The translations under genes and the position numbers were made by a program. 64,000 bases of DNA, from assembly GCF_000305935.1 (NCBI RefSeq), contig NC_018870.1, positions 947,942 through 1,011,941 on the forward strand, in the 5' to 3' direction. Below the pieces are notes generated by a model. The model made no database searches. It had not been told where the DNA came from and saw only the letters and a list, made by a program, of their open reading frames with translations. The first letter of the stretch is position 1; the number at the start of each line of letters is the position of its first letter. Positions 24,853 through 35,173 of this stretch are shown here, piece by piece. The DNA is from Thermacetogenium phaeum DSM 12270 (GTDB taxonomy: Bacteria; Bacillota; DSM-12270; Thermacetogeniales; Thermacetogeniaceae).

Positions 24853-25557
24853 GTGTTTGACGTTGTCCTCTTTGATCTGGACGGTACCCTGGTGCCGATG
24901 GATCTGGAAGCATTTATTAAAGCTTACTTCAATTCTGTGTGTGCCCGCTTCGCTGGGGTGATTCCGCCCGAGCTACTGGTGAGAGAGATCCAACAGGGTA
25001 CCATGATGATGCTGAACGATCGGGATCCTAAAAGGACGAACTACGATGTTTTTTGGGACTATTTCCCCAGGAGAATCGGGATCGATAAGGATACTCTGGA
25101 GTCACTTTTTGAAGATTATTACGAAAAGGATTTTCCCCATCTGAAGAATGTTACCCGGCCAAATCCGAAGGCGCGGCCGGTGATGGAGACGCTCTTGGCG
25201 AAGGGCGTGCGCGTAGGGATTGCCACCAATCCCGTTTTTCCCCCCCGGGCTATCGAGGAGCGCCTGAGATGGGTCGATGTTGCAGATATCCCTTACTGCT
25301 TGATCACGACTTATGACAATATGCACTACTGCAAGCCGCATCCGGAATACTATAGTGAAGTTGCGGATATGCTCAAAGTAAAACCGGAAAGGTGCCTGAT
25401 GGTCGGAAATGATGTGGAAGAGGACCTGGCTGCCAGAAAGATCGGGATGAAGACCTTTTTGGTGGAGGACTGCTTGCAGAACAGCAGGGATTTACCTATA
25501 GAAACGGATTATCGGGGTTCGTTTCAGGACCTGGTGGCGTTTATCAATGATCTTTAA
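24853..25557 (+). CDS. HAD-superfamily hydrolase
   Basis: GTG 24853 follows AAAAGGGGG. The 234-residue protein has the HAD motifs: F-D-L-D-G-T near 7-12 with the Asp nucleophile, I-A-T-N-P (motif II), C-K-P-H-P (motif III Lys) and V-G-N-D-V-E-E-D (motif IV). The cap inserted after motif I is helical, so small phosphorylated metabolites are likely substrates (phosphoglycolate phosphatase-like). The true substrate is unknown. It stands alone between tRNA-Pro and dnaE. Confidence 0.88.
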   Translation: MFDVVLFDLDGTLVPMDLEAFIKAYFNSVCARFAGVIPPELLVREIQQGTMMMLNDRDPKRTNYDVFWDYFPRRIGIDKDTLESLFEDYYEKDFPHLKNVTRPNPKARPVMETLLAKGVRVGIATNPVFPPRAIEERLRWVDVADIPYCLITTYDNMHYCKPHPEYYSEVADMLKVKPERCLMVGNDVEEDLAARKIGMKTFLVEDCLQNSRDLPIETDYRGSFQDLVAFINDL

Positions 25558-25766
25558 ATGCCGCCTGAAAAACGGTTTTCACCGGCACCTGCCCTTCGAA
25601 GTCCTGTTAACCTGCCCTATTATTGTTCGTTTCTATAAACCCGGGCGATTCCAATGGGAATAACGGCCAATTACGACGACTATGCTCAATTTAAACGGTG
25701 CCGCCGGAATGCAAAAAGGACTGTTCGGCCGGCGCCGCTGTCAATCCGATTGAGGGAGCATCCTTG

Positions 25767-28700
25767 ATGAGTGCAAACTTTGTTCACCTTCATGTACACA
25801 GTGAGTACAGCCTCTTAGACGGAGCCTCCCGCCTCCGGGATCTGGTGGAGAGGGCGGCGGAACTGGAAATGCCGGCACTGGCCCTCACCGACCACGGGGT
25901 TATGTACGGTGTGATCGACTTTTACAAGCTGGCGAAAAATGCAGGCTTACATCCGGTGCTGGGATGTGAGGTATATGTGGCGCCCCGGAGCCGTCATGAC
26001 AGGAATCCCCATGTGGATGATTCTCCTCATCACCTGGTGCTCCTGGCGGAAAATGAGCGGGGCTATAAGAATCTGATGGCTTTGGTATCCGCCGCCCACC
26101 TGGATGGTTTTTATTACAAACCGAGGGTAGATAAGGAGCTGCTGGCACGGCACAGCAAGGGTTTGATAGCCTTAACCGCCTGTCTTGCCGGGGAAATCCC
26201 CAGGCTGCTGTTATCCGGAGAGGTCGATAAAGCGCGGGAGGTAGCCCTGCACTACCGGGAGATCTTCGGCAGGGATAACTTTTATCTGGAAATGATGGAT
26301 CACCAGATGCCCGAGCAGGAGAAGGTGAACGCCGGGTTGAGAAAAATATCCGGGGATACCGGGATCCCCCTGGTGGTGACCAATGACTCCCACTACCTGC
26401 GCCGAGAAGATGCCCGGATCCACGATATTCTCCTCTGCATACAAACCGGGAAGACGCTTGATGACGATAACCGCCTCCGCTTTACCGGGCAGGAGTTTTA
26501 CCTGAAATCTCCGGAGGAGATGGCCGCGCTCTTTCCGGAAGACCAGGATGCCCTGAACCGGACCGTGGAGATTGCGGAACGCTGCCGGGTAGACTTTGAT
26601 TTCAGTCAAATGCATCTGCCGGACTTTCAGGTGCCTGAGGGGTATGATTTGAACAGCTATCTGCGCAGGCTCTGCGAGGAGGGCCTGGAGCGCCGCTATC
26701 CAGACGGGGTTCCTCAAGAAGCCCGGGAGCGGCTGGAGCACGAACTGCGGGTAATCGGGCAGATGGGTTTCTCCGGTTATTTTCTGATCGTCCAGGATTT
26801 TGTTAACTGGGCGCGCAAGAGAGGAATACCGGTTGGGCCAGGACGAGGTTCGGCGGCGGGTTCCCTGGTGGCATACGTGCTTGGTATTACCAATATCGAT
26901 CCTCTGAGGTACGGCCTGCTCTTCGAGCGCTTTCTCAATCCAGACCGGATTACCATGCCCGATATCGACATCGACTTCTGTTACGAGCGGCGGAATGAGG
27001 TCATTGATTATGTGGTGAAAAAGTACGGAGATGAGCATGTGGCCCAGATTATTACTTTTGGTACCATGATGGCGCGGGGAGCAATCCGGGATGTGGGGCG
27101 GGTTCTGGGCATGCCTCTGGCGGAGGTTGACAGAATTGCCAAACTGGTGCCCGAAGAGCCTGGGGTCACCCTGGAAAAGGCCCTGCAGACCCCGGAGCTC
27201 AGTCAGCTCTATGAGAAGAACCCGGATGTCCGGCAGCTGATCGACCTTGCGCGGGCCATCGAAGGGATGCCGCGTCACGCCTCCACCCACGCCGCCGGGA
27301 TCGTCATTTCGCCGGAGCCCTTAGTCAATTATTTGCCCCTGCAACGAAACGGAGATGCCGTCATCACACAGTTTCCCAAAGAGACTGTGGAGGAACTGGG
27401 GCTTCTTAAGATGGACTTCCTGGGCCTGCGCACCCTGACTGTCATCGGGGATGCCCTGCAGATAATCGAGACCCGTCAGGGTATCAAGCTGGATCCCAAT
27501 CAGTTTCCCCTCGATGACCGGCGCACCTATGAGCTTTTAAGCTCAGGGGAGACGAGCGGGGTCTTCCAGCTGGAAAGCGCAGGGATGCGCCATATCCTGA
27601 AGAATATGAAGCCGCGTCGCTTTGAGGATCTGATTGCCCTGGTTGCTCTTTACCGTCCCGGTCCCTTGGGAAGCGGGATGGTGGATGACTTCATCGCCAG
27701 GAAGAACGGCCAGACCCGTGTAGAGTACCCTCATCCTTTACTGGAACCGGTGTTGAAGGAGACCTATGGGGTGATTCTCTACCAGGAGCAGGTGATGCAG
27801 ATCTCCAGCGTGCTGGCCGGATTCACCATGGCCGAGGCGGATTCCTTGCGGCGGGCGATGGGGAAAAAGAAGCCCGAAGTGATCGCCGGGATGAGGAAAA
27901 ACTTTCTCGAGGGGGCGATGAAGCTCAACGTTGAACCGGGGAAGGCAGGGGAGATTTTCGACCTAATGGAGCACTTCGCAGGATACGGTTTCAATAAGAG
28001 CCATTCTGCGGCCTATGCCCTGATCTCTTACCAGACCGCCTACCTGAAGGCGAACTATCCCATCGCCTACATGGCGGCGCTTCTTACGAGCTTCAGGAAC
28101 AACTCGGACAAGATTTCTTACTATATTCAGGAGTGCCGCAGGATGGGGTTGGAGATCCTGCCTCCGGATGTCAACGAGTCCCTGGAAAACTTCACCGTGG
28201 TGGGGGACAAGAAAATCCGCTTCGGTTTGACTGCCGTCAAAAATGTTGGTGAGGGAGCAGTAGAGGCCATCATAAGGGCCAGGGAAGAGGGTGGGCGTTT
28301 CACTTCTCTGGATGACTTCTGCTGGCGGGTGGACCTGCGTCAGGTGAACAAGCGCGTGATTGAGAGCCTCATTCTCTGCGGAGCCTTTGATACCCTCGGG
28401 GCACATCGCTCCCAGCTGATGGCGGTTCTCGATGAGTGTCTGGATGCTGCCCAGTCAGGCAGAAGGGATCGAGAAGCTCAGGTGGACGGTCAAATTGCGC
28501 TGTTTGATATGCTCGCCGGACCGCAGAGGGAACCGGTTAAGCGCCCTCTCCCTAAGCTTCAGGAGTACCCGCGGCGTGAACTTTTGGCCAGCGAGAAGGA
28601 GGTTCTGGGGTTTTATGTCAGCGGACATCCCCTCGACGGCTGTCAGGAACTTCTCTCCAAAACGACGACTACGGGGATTGCCGGTCTGGCCAATTTCCAG

Positions 28701-29240
28701 GACGGGGAGCACATCAGGCTAGGGGGGGTTGTCACCTCCTTGAGGCGCAGCACCACCAGGCGCGGTGATGGAGTTATCTACTTTACTCTGGAGGATATGG
28801 AGGGGAGTGTCGAAGTCATCTTCTTTCCTCGCAATCACCTGGAGGATCTCTCCTGCCTCCAAGAGGATGCGGTTATCTTGGTAGAAGGGAGGCTGAGCGT
28901 ACAGGAGGACTCTTATCGTCTTTTCGGTGAGAAGATCAGAGCTCTGGAGTTGAATTCGGCCGATTTTGAACATTTTCTCTATATAAGGCTCAATTCTTAT
29001 GCCTGTAGCCCGGAGGTGCTGGAGCGGCTGCGGGTTCTTCTGACCCAACACCGGGGAACTACTCCCGTTCTTCTCTACTTTGTCGAGGAAAAGACGCTGG
29101 TTCAGGCAGGCCCTGCCTTTTGCGTGGAGGCGGACTCCGGACTCTGCTACCGGATAGAGGAGTTGTGCGGGCCGGGTTCCTGTTTTGTGATGGATAAGGA
29201 TTCCCATTTGTGGTCATCCGTCTTTACTGAAACAGCTTAG
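25767..29240 (+). CDS. dnaE: DNA polymerase III alpha subunit, DnaE type
   Basis: ATG 25767 follows TGAGGGAG; the frame is open upstream but the conserved F-V-H-L-H-V-H-S-E-Y-S-L-L-D-G-A begins directly after this start. The 1157-residue protein has the PHP domain (about 5-200), the catalytic palm with P-D-I-D-I-D-F, the tandem helix-hairpin-helix region and the C-terminal OB fold (I-R-L-G-G-V-V-T-S near 1005). It is the replicative polymerase core, or in organisms that also have PolC the lagging-strand/primer-extending enzyme. PolC is not in the window. An operon with mtrB and a small protein follows closely. Confidence 0.97.
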   Translation: MSANFVHLHVHSEYSLLDGASRLRDLVERAAELEMPALALTDHGVMYGVIDFYKLAKNAGLHPVLGCEVYVAPRSRHDRNPHVDDSPHHLVLLAENERGYKNLMALVSAAHLDGFYYKPRVDKELLARHSKGLIALTACLAGEIPRLLLSGEVDKAREVALHYREIFGRDNFYLEMMDHQMPEQEKVNAGLRKISGDTGIPLVVTNDSHYLRREDARIHDILLCIQTGKTLDDDNRLRFTGQEFYLKSPEEMAALFPEDQDALNRTVEIAERCRVDFDFSQMHLPDFQVPEGYDLNSYLRRLCEEGLERRYPDGVPQEARERLEHELRVIGQMGFSGYFLIVQDFVNWARKRGIPVGPGRGSAAGSLVAYVLGITNIDPLRYGLLFERFLNPDRITMPDIDIDFCYERRNEVIDYVVKKYGDEHVAQIITFGTMMARGAIRDVGRVLGMPLAEVDRIAKLVPEEPGVTLEKALQTPELSQLYEKNPDVRQLIDLARAIEGMPRHASTHAAGIVISPEPLVNYLPLQRNGDAVITQFPKETVEELGLLKMDFLGLRTLTVIGDALQIIETRQGIKLDPNQFPLDDRRTYELLSSGETSGVFQLESAGMRHILKNMKPRRFEDLIALVALYRPGPLGSGMVDDFIARKNGQTRVEYPHPLLEPVLKETYGVILYQEQVMQISSVLAGFTMAEADSLRRAMGKKKPEVIAGMRKNFLEGAMKLNVEPGKAGEIFDLMEHFAGYGFNKSHSAAYALISYQTAYLKANYPIAYMAALLTSFRNNSDKISYYIQECRRMGLEILPPDVNESLENFTVVGDKKIRFGLTAVKNVGEGAVEAIIRAREEGGRFTSLDDFCWRVDLRQVNKRVIESLILCGAFDTLGAHRSQLMAVLDECLDAAQSGRRDREAQVDGQIALFDMLAGPQREPVKRPLPKLQEYPRRELLASEKEVLGFYVSGHPLDGCQELLSKTTTTGIAGLANFQDGEHIRLGGVVTSLRRSTTRRGDGVIYFTLEDMEGSVEVIFFPRNHLEDLSCLQEDAVILVEGRLSVQEDSYRLFGEKIRALELNSADFEHFLYIRLNSYACSPEVLERLRVLLTQHRGTTPVLLYFVEEKTLVQAGPAFCVEADSGLCYRIEELCGPGSCFVMDKDSHLWSSVFTETA

Positions 29241-29270
29241 CTGTTCATGCTCGGAAGGGGGTGAAGGTCA

Positions 29271-29498
29271 TTGTCCGATAATTATGTGCAGGCTGATTAT
29301 GTGGCGATTAAAGCCCTGGAAAATGGGGTGACCATCATCGGTTTAACCCGGGGGAAGGACACCAAGTTTCACCATACCGAGAAGCTCGACCAGGGGGAAG
29401 TAATGATCGCTCAGTTCACGGAAAACACCTCTGCCATCAAGGTGCGCGGCCGGGCTGTGATCTATACCAAGCATGGTACGATTGAAACAACAGTATGA
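29271..29498 (+). CDS. mtrB: trp RNA-binding attenuation protein TRAP
   Basis: The 75-residue protein closely follows Bacillus TRAP: I-I-G-L-T-R-G-x-D-T-K-F-H-H, E-K-L-D-x-[18 protein letters not shown]. The K-V-R-G pair (Lys and Arg) and the upstream Lys bind G/U-A-G repeats in RNA; the T-R-G and H-H-T loops bind tryptophan. TRAP forms an 11-mer ring that stops transcription or translation of trp genes when tryptophan is plentiful. TTG 29271 follows GGGGGTGAAGG. It sits behind dnaE rather than with folE or trp genes, so its targets must be elsewhere; no regular repeat site was found in this window. Confidence 0.93.
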   Translation: MSDNYVQADYVAIKALENGVTIIGLTRGKDTKFHHTEKLDQGEVMIAQFTENTSAIKVRGRAVIYTKHGTIETTV

Positions 29499-29593
29499 TT
29501 TTTTAACTGTAGGGTTCCGCGTTGAAGGAATCTCTACATGGGGGTCGAATCTTAATTTTATCACAAGAATTTTGGAGGGGGGGACCAAAATTC

Positions 29594-29794
29594 ATGTGGA
29601 CGGTAGTTTATATCGCTCCGAACCGTGCTCGAGCGGAGACTCTGAAAGAAAAGCTTGTTTCTGAGGGGGTTCTCGTTACAATTCGCTCTGCCGGTGTGCC
29701 GCATCAGAACAGCGGCGGAGCCGTGGAAATTCTCGTTCCGGAGTCGGAAGCAGAGGAAGCTCACGAGATTTTGACGAGCACGGTTCTGGTCTGA
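29594..29794 (+). CDS. small DUF2007-like protein
   Basis: ATG 29594 follows GGAGGGGGG. The 66-residue product begins M-W-T-V-V-Y-I-A-P-N-R-A-R-A-E-T-L-K and has a beta-alpha-beta layout typical of DUF2007 (called a putative signal-transducing protein from PII-like shape). No catalytic residues can be named. It is last in the dnaE-mtrB transcript, with a strong terminator 55 bases later. Function unknown. Confidence 0.7.
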   Translation: MWTVVYIAPNRARAETLKEKLVSEGVLVTIRSAGVPHQNSGGAVEILVPESEAEEAHEILTSTVLV

Positions 29795-29848
29795 TGGTTG
29801 GGGAATGTTGTGGAATTATGAAGGCCTTTATTATCGTTATTGTTGATT

Positions 29849-29882
29849 TTCCTGCGGCATTGAGCCGGCAGGAATTTTTTTT
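29849..29882 (+). terminator. Rho-independent terminator of the dnaE-mtrB operon
   Basis: TTCCTGC (29849-29855) pairs with GCAGGAA (29868-29874), with inner GGC/GCC, followed by eight T. Confidence 0.9.
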
Positions 29883-29990
29883 ATGGTGTCAAATACGATG
29901 TCTGATGAATTTTGCCTTCAAGGCTTTGGTGCTCTTCTAAGGAATAGCATAGGGGAAAGTTGAGGGGGAAAAAATATTCCTATGATATGA

Positions 29991-30977
<987 letters not shown>

Positions 30978-30998
30978 TGTTGTGAAGGAGGGGGCGGT

Positions 30999-32750
30999 AT
31001 GAGAAAGACGAAGATCGTGTGCACGATAGGCCCGGCAAGTGACTCCCTGGAAGTAATGAAGAAGCTGATCCTCGCCGGAATGGATGTGGCTCGTCTCAAC
31101 TTTTCCCACGGAACTCACGAAGAGCACGAACGGCGTATTCAAAGGCTGCGCCAGGCTGCTCAGGAAACGGGCAAGACAATCGCTTTGATTTTGGATACCA
31201 AGGGGCCGGAGATCCGGACGGGCTTTGTTAAAGAGGGACGGGTTATCCTCAAAGAGGGAGAGCAGGTCACCATTACAACGGAGAGCATCACCGGGGATGA
31301 ACACCGCTTTTCCGTTTCCCACCAGGGTCTGCCCCAGGCGGTGGGTCCGGGGAACAGGATTCTCATTGCCGACGGGATGATCGAACTGAAAGTTCAGGAG
31401 GTTGCCGGTTCGGAGATTAGATGTGTAGTGATCACAGGGGGGGAGCTGGGGAACCAGAAAAATGTCAACGTACCCGGGGTTTCCCTCGATCTCCCTGCTC
31501 TGACCGACAAGGATATTGATGATATCAACTTCGGGATTGATCAGGGTGTGGATTTTATAGCTGCCTCTTTTGTCCGCCGGGCCAGCGATGTGCTTGCCAT
31601 CAGGCGCCTGCTGGAAGCGCGGGAGGCGGATATTCATATTATCGCCAAGATCGAGAACGAGGAAGGGGTTAACAACCTTGATGAGATCATCAAGGTGGCC
31701 GACGGGGTGATGGTTGCCCGGGGAGATATGGGGGTTGTACTGCCCACCCAGGAAGTGCCTTTGATTCAGAAGAAAATCATCCAGAAGTGTAACAGCGCCG
31801 GAAAGCCGGTGGTTACGGCTACCCAGATGTTGGACTCCATGATCCGCAACCCGCGGCCCACCCGCGCCGAGGCCAGTGACGTGGCCAATGCCATTTTCGA
31901 TGGGACCGATGCGGTAATGCTGTCAGGGGAAACGGCGGCCGGCAAATATCCTGTGGAGGCCGTGGAGATGATGGCGCGGATAGCCGAACGGGCTGAAGAG
32001 GCGCTCGATTATGAGGGCTTGCTCAGGAAGAGGATGGCGGCTATGCCCCGAACCACCACCGATGCCATCAGCCACGCCACCTGTACCATTGCCCGGGATT
32101 TGAAAGCAGCGGCTATTATCACTTCTACGTCCTCGGGCTTTACGGCCAGGATGGTTTCCAAATACAGGCCGAAGGCGCCGATCATTGCCGTCACCCCCAA
32201 CGAAAGGGTGCGCCGGAGGCTTTGCCTCATCTGGGGGGCATACCCCCTCGAGGTGCCGCCAACCCACAGCACCGATGAGATGATCAAACAGGCGGTGGAT
32301 ATCAGCCTGGAGAAAGGGTTGATCAAGTGCGGGGATCTCATTGTGCTCACGGCCGGAGTTCCTGTAGGGGTGCCGGGCACCACCAATCTGATCAAGGTTC
32401 ATGTTGTCGGTGAGGTGCTGGCGCGAGGTACGGGGATCGGCAACCGGGCCGTAATCGGGAAGGCGCGGCTCTGCAGAACGCCGGAAGAGGCCAAAGAGAA
32501 GGTCCGCACCGGCGATATCCTGGTCGCGACGAGCACAGATCGCGATTATGTGCCTGCGCTACAAAAGGCTGGAGCGATTATAACAGAAGAAGGAGGGCTT
32601 ACCTCCCATGCGGCCATCGTCGGGTTGAACTTAGGGATACCCGTAGTCGTCGGGGTGGCTGGGGCAACCAGGATCATCAAGGACGGCGGCACCATAACTG
32701 TTGACAGCATGAGAGGCCTTGTCTATCGAGGTTCGGCCACGGTGCTGTGA
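30999..32750 (+). CDS. pyk: pyruvate kinase with C-terminal PEP-utiliser-type domain
   Basis: ATG 30999 follows GAAGGAGGGGG. The 583 residues comprise the pyruvate kinase barrel (K-I-V-C-T-I-G-P-A near 4, I-A-K-I-E-N-E-E-G, D-G-V-M-V-A-R-G-D-M-G, T-A-T-Q-M-L-D-S-M) and, after about 475, an extra domain with G-G-L-T-S-H-A-A-I-V, the phosphohistidine loop found in PEP synthase and PPDK. This extended form is typical of Bacillus and Clostridia enzymes, where the extra domain is thought to be structural or regulatory. It makes pyruvate and ATP from PEP. Confidence 0.96.
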   Translation: MRKTKIVCTIGPASDSLEVMKKLILAGMDVARLNFSHGTHEEHERRIQRLRQAAQETGKTIALILDTKGPEIRTGFVKEGRVILKEGEQVTITTESITGDEHRFSVSHQGLPQAVGPGNRILIADGMIELKVQEVAGSEIRCVVITGGELGNQKNVNVPGVSLDLPALTDKDIDDINFGIDQGVDFIAASFVRRASDVLAIRRLLEAREADIHIIAKIENEEGVNNLDEIIKVADGVMVARGDMGVVLPTQEVPLIQKKIIQKCNSAGKPVVTATQMLDSMIRNPRPTRAEASDVANAIFDGTDAVMLSGETAAGKYPVEAVEMMARIAERAEEALDYEGLLRKRMAAMPRTTTDAISHATCTIARDLKAAAIITSTSSGFTARMVSKYRPKAPIIAVTPNERVRRRLCLIWGAYPLEVPPTHSTDEMIKQAVDISLEKGLIKCGDLIVLTAGVPVGVPGTTNLIKVHVVGEVLARGTGIGNRAVIGKARLCRTPEEAKEKVRTGDILVATSTDRDYVPALQKAGAIITEEGGLTSHAAIVGLNLGIPVVVGVAGATRIIKDGGTITVDSMRGLVYRGSATVL

Positions 32751-32902
32751 CTTTTGAAAGATGACAATATATGGTATATCCAAAACCTCTTACTTCCATT
32801 TTCTGAACATCCTCTCTTCCCATGATTTTCCGCCACGATGACTGTCAACGAAGGTTATTTTCTTGGAAAGGATTTCGCCAGGAGGCGTTGACGCTAAAAC
32901 AG

Positions 32903-32946
32903 TGCTCCCGGATCTGGTATAATACGATAACGGGAGCATCTTTTTT
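32903..32946 (+). terminator. Rho-independent terminator downstream of pyk
   Basis: TGCTCCCG (32903-32910) pairs with CGGGAGCA (32931-32938), followed by TC and six T. It lies 150 bases after pyk and 100 before the Fe-S genes, so it could also act as a leader terminator for the latter. A TATAAT in the loop is not usable because no -35 is in place. Confidence 0.75.
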
Positions 32947-32998
32947 GCGGTTGCTGCAGGTTTTTCCGGACAGGTGCCGAACGATCTATGAGGTTCAA

Positions 32999-33031
32999 TT
33001 TATCTGTTGTTTATCTGTTATTTATCTGTTA
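32999..33031 (+). repeat. three tandem 11-bp repeats before the smsC-like gene
   Basis: TTTATCTGTTG, TTTATCTGTTA, TTTATCTGTTA in direct succession, ending about 5 bases before the ribosome binding site of the next gene. Confidence 0.85.
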
Positions 33032-33046
33032 TTGAGGGAGGATGCA

Positions 33047-33805
33047 ATGCTCAGAATAGAGGATCTTCACGTAGAAGTGGGAGGCAGACCGATCCTTAAA
33101 GGGGTGGATCTGCACATCAAGCCGGGTGAAACCCACGTTTTGTTCGGGCCGAACGGTTCGGGCAAATCCACCCTTTTGGGGGCGATTATGGGGTTTAAAC
33201 GGTACCGCATCACCGGTGGAAGGATTGTTTTCAAAGGAGAGGACATTACCAACCTTTCGGTTCATGAAAGGGCGAGGCTCGGCATCGGTGTTGCCTTTCA
33301 GCGGCCGCCTGTATTGAGGGGGGTGAGTCTGGGCGATCTACTGCGGGTTACGGGGAACGGAAGGAAGGATATTGATGAACTGGCTTTACCCCTTCACCTG
33401 GAAACCTTCCTGGAACGGGATGTCAATTACGGTTTTTCCGGTGGAGAGGTGAAGCGTTCGGAAATGCTCCAGCTGCTGGCGCAGAGCCCGGACCTGGTCC
33501 TGCTTGATGAGCCGGAGTCGGGAGTTGACCTTGAGAATATCGCCACTATCGGGGAGGCTATTAATCAGCTGCTGTGGAAGGACGGCATACGAGGGCAGCA
33601 CTGTTCCCGGCGCGAGTTTAAGGAGGGACGCCAAAAAGCCGGTCTGATTATTACTCATACCGGGTATATTCTTGATTATGTTCCTGCCGATCTCGGCCAT
33701 GTTCTCTTTGACGGCAGGCTTTCCTGCAGCGGTTTGAACCCCCGGGAGCTTCTGGGATGCATTCAGAAGGTGGGTTATGCTGATTGTTTGCATTGTTTGC
33801 AGTAA
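33047..33805 (+). CDS. SufC/SmsC-like Fe-S assembly ATPase
   Basis: ATG 33047 follows GAGGGAGG; upstream sequence in the frame is noncoding. The 252-residue ATPase has Walker A G-P-N-G-S-G-K-S-T near 32-40, Q-loop F-Q-R-P-P, signature F-S-G-G-E-V-K-R-S-E and Walker B L-V-L-L-D-E-P-E-S-G-V-D, which are the SufC-type variants. It pairs with the SufB-like gene starting 9 bases later. This two-gene form without sufD, sufS and sufU corresponds to the minimal SUF-like (SMS) system described in archaea and strict anaerobes. The ATPase drives cluster assembly on the SufB-like scaffold in the cytoplasm. Confidence 0.88.
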   Translation: MLRIEDLHVEVGGRPILKGVDLHIKPGETHVLFGPNGSGKSTLLGAIMGFKRYRITGGRIVFKGEDITNLSVHERARLGIGVAFQRPPVLRGVSLGDLLRVTGNGRKDIDELALPLHLETFLERDVNYGFSGGEVKRSEMLQLLAQSPDLVLLDEPESGVDLENIATIGEAINQLLWKDGIRGQHCSRREFKEGRQKAGLIITHTGYILDYVPADLGHVLFDGRLSCSGLNPRELLGCIQKVGYADCLHCLQ

Positions 33806-33814
33806 GGAGGAAGC

Positions 33815-35035
33815 ATGATGCAGGAGGAAAACAGGCAAAAAGCCCGGAAGAGGTTTGACAACGGCGATTCTTTCGGAGAGGAAGTAGACCCTGAGCGCTA
33901 CCAGGTCGGGTGGAAAGACCGCCCCTATTTAGAGAACCTCGACGACCTCTCCGAGGAAGAGAAAGAGGATATGCTTGTAGCAGGCGTGGACCCAACTGGG
34001 AAGGAGAGAACGGGGACCTTTATTCTCGAAGATAATTCGGTTATTCATGCGGCCGCACTCCAGGAAGGTTTAGAGGTATTGAGCACAGCCGAAGCCCTGG
34101 AGAAATACGACTGGTTGCATGACTACTGCTGGCGCTTGATTCCGGCCGACAAAGATAGGTATACGGCCAAAACAAGCCGGGAGGGGGAAAACGGTTATTT
34201 TATCCGGGCGTTGCCGGGAGTGAAGGCCGTTTATCCCGTCCAGGCCTGTATGTTCATTAAGCAGGAGGGCCTGCTGCAGAGCGCCCATAACATAATCATT
34301 GCCGAGGAGGGCTCCGATCTCCATCTGATCACCGGCTGCACAACCGGCCGTCACGCCTCTTCGGGGATGCATATCGGTGTTTCGGAGATCTACGTGAAGA
34401 AAAATGCCAGGCTGAGTTTTACTATGGTGCATAGCTGGGCAGAGGATGTAGCAGTCCGGCCGCGTACTGTAACGGTTGTCGAAGAAGGCGGGGTCTTCCT
34501 TTCCAATTATATCTGCTTACGCCCGGTAAAGGACATTCAGATGTACCCGACCAGCTATTTGCGGGGGCGCAATAGCGTTGCCAGGTACCATTCGATCATG
34601 GTGGGACACCCTAATTCCAACCTTGATGTGGGGTCACGGGTAGCGCTGCAGGGAGAGAGCAGCCGTGCCGAGATCATCGCCAGATCGCTGACCAAGGGGG
34701 GCAGGATCGTCAACCGCGGCCACCTGATAGGGGAACAGGCAGGGGTGAAGGGCCACCTGGAGTGCCGCGGCCTGATGCTCTCTCCGGATGGAGTGATCTA
34801 TGCCGTCCCCGAGCTGGAAGCCCGGGTTGATGGGGTTGACCTTTCCCATGAGGCGGCGGTCGGTAAGATCGCCGAGGAAGAGATCGAATACCTGATGGCG
34901 CGCGGCCTCTCCGAAGAGGAGGCCACTGCCATGATCGTGCGCGGGTTTTTGAACGTGAGGATCATGGGGCTGCCCGCGGAGCTGGAGGCAGAGGTACAGA
35001 AGGCCATCAAGCTGAGTGAGGAATCCTATCTCTAG
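33815..35035 (+). CDS. SufB/SmsB-like Fe-S cluster scaffold
   Basis: ATG 33815 (or 33818) follows AAGGAGGAAGC. The 406-residue protein has the SufB/SufD beta-helix core: H-L-I-T-G-C-T-T near 170, the E-I-Y-V-K-K-N-A-R-L-S-F-T-M-V-H-S-W segment and S-R-V-A-L-Q-G-E-S-S-R-A-E near 275. A Cys in G-C-T-T and one in L-E-C-R-G are candidate cluster or sulfur-transfer sites. An N-terminal extension (about 1-100) is rich in acidic residues. Being the only SufB/D protein in the cluster, it likely forms a homodimer with two copies of the ATPase. Confidence 0.88.
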   Translation: MMQEENRQKARKRFDNGDSFGEEVDPERYQVGWKDRPYLENLDDLSEEEKEDMLVAGVDPTGKERTGTFILEDNSVIHAAALQEGLEVLSTAEALEKYDWLHDYCWRLIPADKDRYTAKTSREGENGYFIRALPGVKAVYPVQACMFIKQEGLLQSAHNIIIAEEGSDLHLITGCTTGRHASSGMHIGVSEIYVKKNARLSFTMVHSWAEDVAVRPRTVTVVEEGGVFLSNYICLRPVKDIQMYPTSYLRGRNSVARYHSIMVGHPNSNLDVGSRVALQGESSRAEIIARSLTKGGRIVNRGHLIGEQAGVKGHLECRGLMLSPDGVIYAVPELEARVDGVDLSHEAAVGKIAEEEIEYLMARGLSEEEATAMIVRGFLNVRIMGLPAELEAEVQKAIKLSEESYL

Positions 35036-35173
35036 CTTATGATAGCGGGCAGATGCCAGCTCATGACCGGCAACAGCACTATTTCGTCAGTGCCAGGCAG
35101 ATGATGGGCTCGGCGATTTGCATCTCGTCTCCATCGGTGTTATAATCAGAGAGCCTGAGGAGTAAATAAAGCA

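Noticed and set aside
26211-27290. Long minus-strand open frame of 359 codons inside dnaE
   Set aside because: It is an antisense shadow of a strongly conserved polymerase region; no ribosome site or family.
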